Below are positions 63,097 through 64,000 of a DNA stretch of 64,000 bases, piece by piece. Origin of the DNA: Rhizobium sp. CF080 (GTDB lineage: Bacteria; Pseudomonadota; Alphaproteobacteria; Rhizobiales; Rhizobiaceae); assembly GCF_000282095.2 (NCBI RefSeq), contig NZ_AKKC02000004.1, forward strand, positions 620,001 through 684,000, written 5' to 3'. Positions within the stretch are counted from its first letter, which is position 1. Each line of letters starts with the position of its first letter. The notes under the pieces were generated by a model. The model was not told the DNA's origin. It saw only the letters and a program-made list of their open reading frames with translations, and searched no databases. A program made the position numbers and the translations under genes.

Positions 63097-64000
63097 ATGG
63101 CTGATACGATGACTACAGCTCCCAAGGCGCTTGATCCGGCCAAGCCGTTCGATCTTGACCGTCTGCTCCGCCCACGATCCATCGCGATCGTGGGCGCGTC
63201 GCCGGACCCCGCCTCGATCGGCGGCGGCGTACTCGCCAACCTGGAACTCTTCAACTATGCGGGCGACCTGCATCTGGTCAGCCGCTCGCGCGACGAGATC
63301 AACGGCCGCCCCTGCGTGAAGACCATCGGCGACCTGCCTGATGGCGTCGACGTGGTGATCCTCATCGTGCCCCAGGCAGCGATCAAGGATTCTGTTCTCG
63401 CCTGCGTCGAGCGGGACGTGGCGGGCGTCATCGTCTACTCGTCCGGTTTCGCCGAAGCCGGCGAGGAGGGCCGCCAGCAGCAGGACGAACTTGCCGAGAT
63501 CTGCCGCAAGGCTGGCATGGCCATGCTCGGCCCCAACTGCATGGGCTATACCAATTATGTCGACGGCATTCCGCTGACCTTCGAACCGGTCGACCTGCGC
63601 GGTGTCGGCGAGCGTTCGCGCGTCGCCATCGTTGCCCAGAGCGGTGCTACCGCGGCAAACATCCGCTTTGCCATGCATTCCCGCGAGATCGCGGTTTCTT
63701 ATGTGATCGCCACCGGCAACGAGGCCGTTATCGCTGTCGAAGACCTGATCGCCTGGCTGATCGAAGGCAAGGACAACGACGCCATCGCGGTTTATGTCGA
63801 GCAGGTCAAGAACCCGCAGAAATTCCTCACCGTCGCCCGGCGCGCCCGCGAACTCGGCAAGCCCATCGTCATGCTACATCCGGGCTCTAGCGAACGCGGG
63901 AAGGCCGCGGCGCAGTCGCATACCGGGGCGCTCGCCGGCGACCACGCGCTGATGCAGGCCGCCGTCCGGAACGAGGCCGTTGCGCTGGTCGAGACGACCG
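63097..64000 (+). CDS. ferA: Feruloyl-CoA synthetase, NDP-forming type (cut by window end)
   Basis: About 301 residues are visible from the ATG at 63097. It is an acyl-CoA synthetase of the ADP-forming acetate-CoA ligase superfamily: N-terminal CoA-binding domain (PRSIAIVGASPDPASIGG), LGPNCMGY, VAQSGATAAN, and the phosphohistidine loop SHTGALAGDH near residue 275. Feruloyl-CoA synthetase FerA of Sphingobium belongs to this group. Placed after ech, it should activate hydroxycinnamates to their CoA esters. Confidence 0.85.
   Translation, partial: MADTMTTAPKALDPAKPFDLDRLLRPRSIAIVGASPDPASIGGGVLANLELFNYAGDLHLVSRSRDEINGRPCVKTIGDLPDGVDVVILIVPQAAIKDSVLACVERDVAGVIVYSSGFAEAGEEGRQQQDELAEICRKAGMAMLGPNCMGYTNYVDGIPLTFEPVDLRGVGERSRVAIVAQSGATAANIRFAMHSREIAVSYVIATGNEAVIAVEDLIAWLIEGKDNDAIAVYVEQVKNPQKFLTVARRARELGKPIVMLHPGSSERGKAAAQSHTGALAGDHALMQAAVRNEAVALVETT

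Noticed and set aside
62152..63678. 508-codon minus-strand open frame opposite ech and ferA
   Set aside because: Both plus-strand genes carry catalytic motifs; this frame has none.

Overview
The window looks like chromosome or large-replicon DNA of an alphaproteobacterium of the Rhizobiaceae (Rhizobium/Agrobacterium/Ensifer relatives). Reasons: high GC, rhizobial gene families (DUF1403 with a second ScpB, a PcaR-pcaIJF block, tripartite tricarboxylate transporters), a TGA-N9-TCA iron-responsive operator of the RirA type, and palindromic intergenic elements like those of rhizobia. No tRNA, rRNA, CRISPR, insertion sequence or prophage was seen. I recognise 64 protein genes, two of them cut by the window ends.

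Layout. 1-2603: end of an argininosuccinate-lyase-like gene, then FrlB- and FrlD-like genes, which suggests use of an Amadori-type (fructosyl-amine) compound. 2745-5567: a minus-strand group of a PPOX-type flavoprotein, a P450-type [2Fe-2S] ferredoxin, a small unknown protein and an AraC regulator. 5857-8493: four overlapping minus-strand genes for phospholipid synthesis (PlsC, CdsA, a small membrane protein, and a CDP-alcohol phosphatidyltransferase with altered active-site residues). 8758-10454: panC-panB. 10520-21099: a sugar-acid locus in two divergent arms: uronate dehydrogenase, lactonase, RraA-like protein and FCD regulator on one side; a dipeptide-type ABC importer and an enolase-superfamily sugar-acid dehydratase on the other.

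21988-30444: a complete heme-scavenging hemophore locus (hasI, hasS, hasR, hasA, hasD, hasE). A RirA-type box precedes the sigma-factor gene. Identical GGAAAAA-N12-TTTGTCTA elements precede hasS and hasR. This predicts a two-step circuit: low iron releases hasI, and HasI then activates the rest. HasA carries an RTX-like C-terminal secretion domain.

30516-34071: PcaR and pcaIJF (last steps of the beta-ketoadipate pathway), divergent around a 9-bp inverted repeat. 34163-41803: mixed housekeeping and accessory genes (DUF protein, truncated hemoglobin, RecX, L,D-transpeptidase, S10 peptidase, DUF1403-ScpB pair, Xre-RES toxin-antitoxin). 41958-44102: a two-component pair. 44397-64000: a catabolic island with MarR, IclR and LuxR regulators, a Rieske ferredoxin, amidohydrolase, ThDP enzyme, 2-hydroxyacid dehydrogenase, class II aldolase, a TctABC transporter with three substrate-binding proteins, a FAD monooxygenase, an alpha/beta hydrolase, a VOC protein, an SDR, and hydroxycinnamoyl-CoA hydratase-lyase with a feruloyl-CoA synthetase. 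Together with pcaIJF it points to growth on plant-derived aromatic acids.
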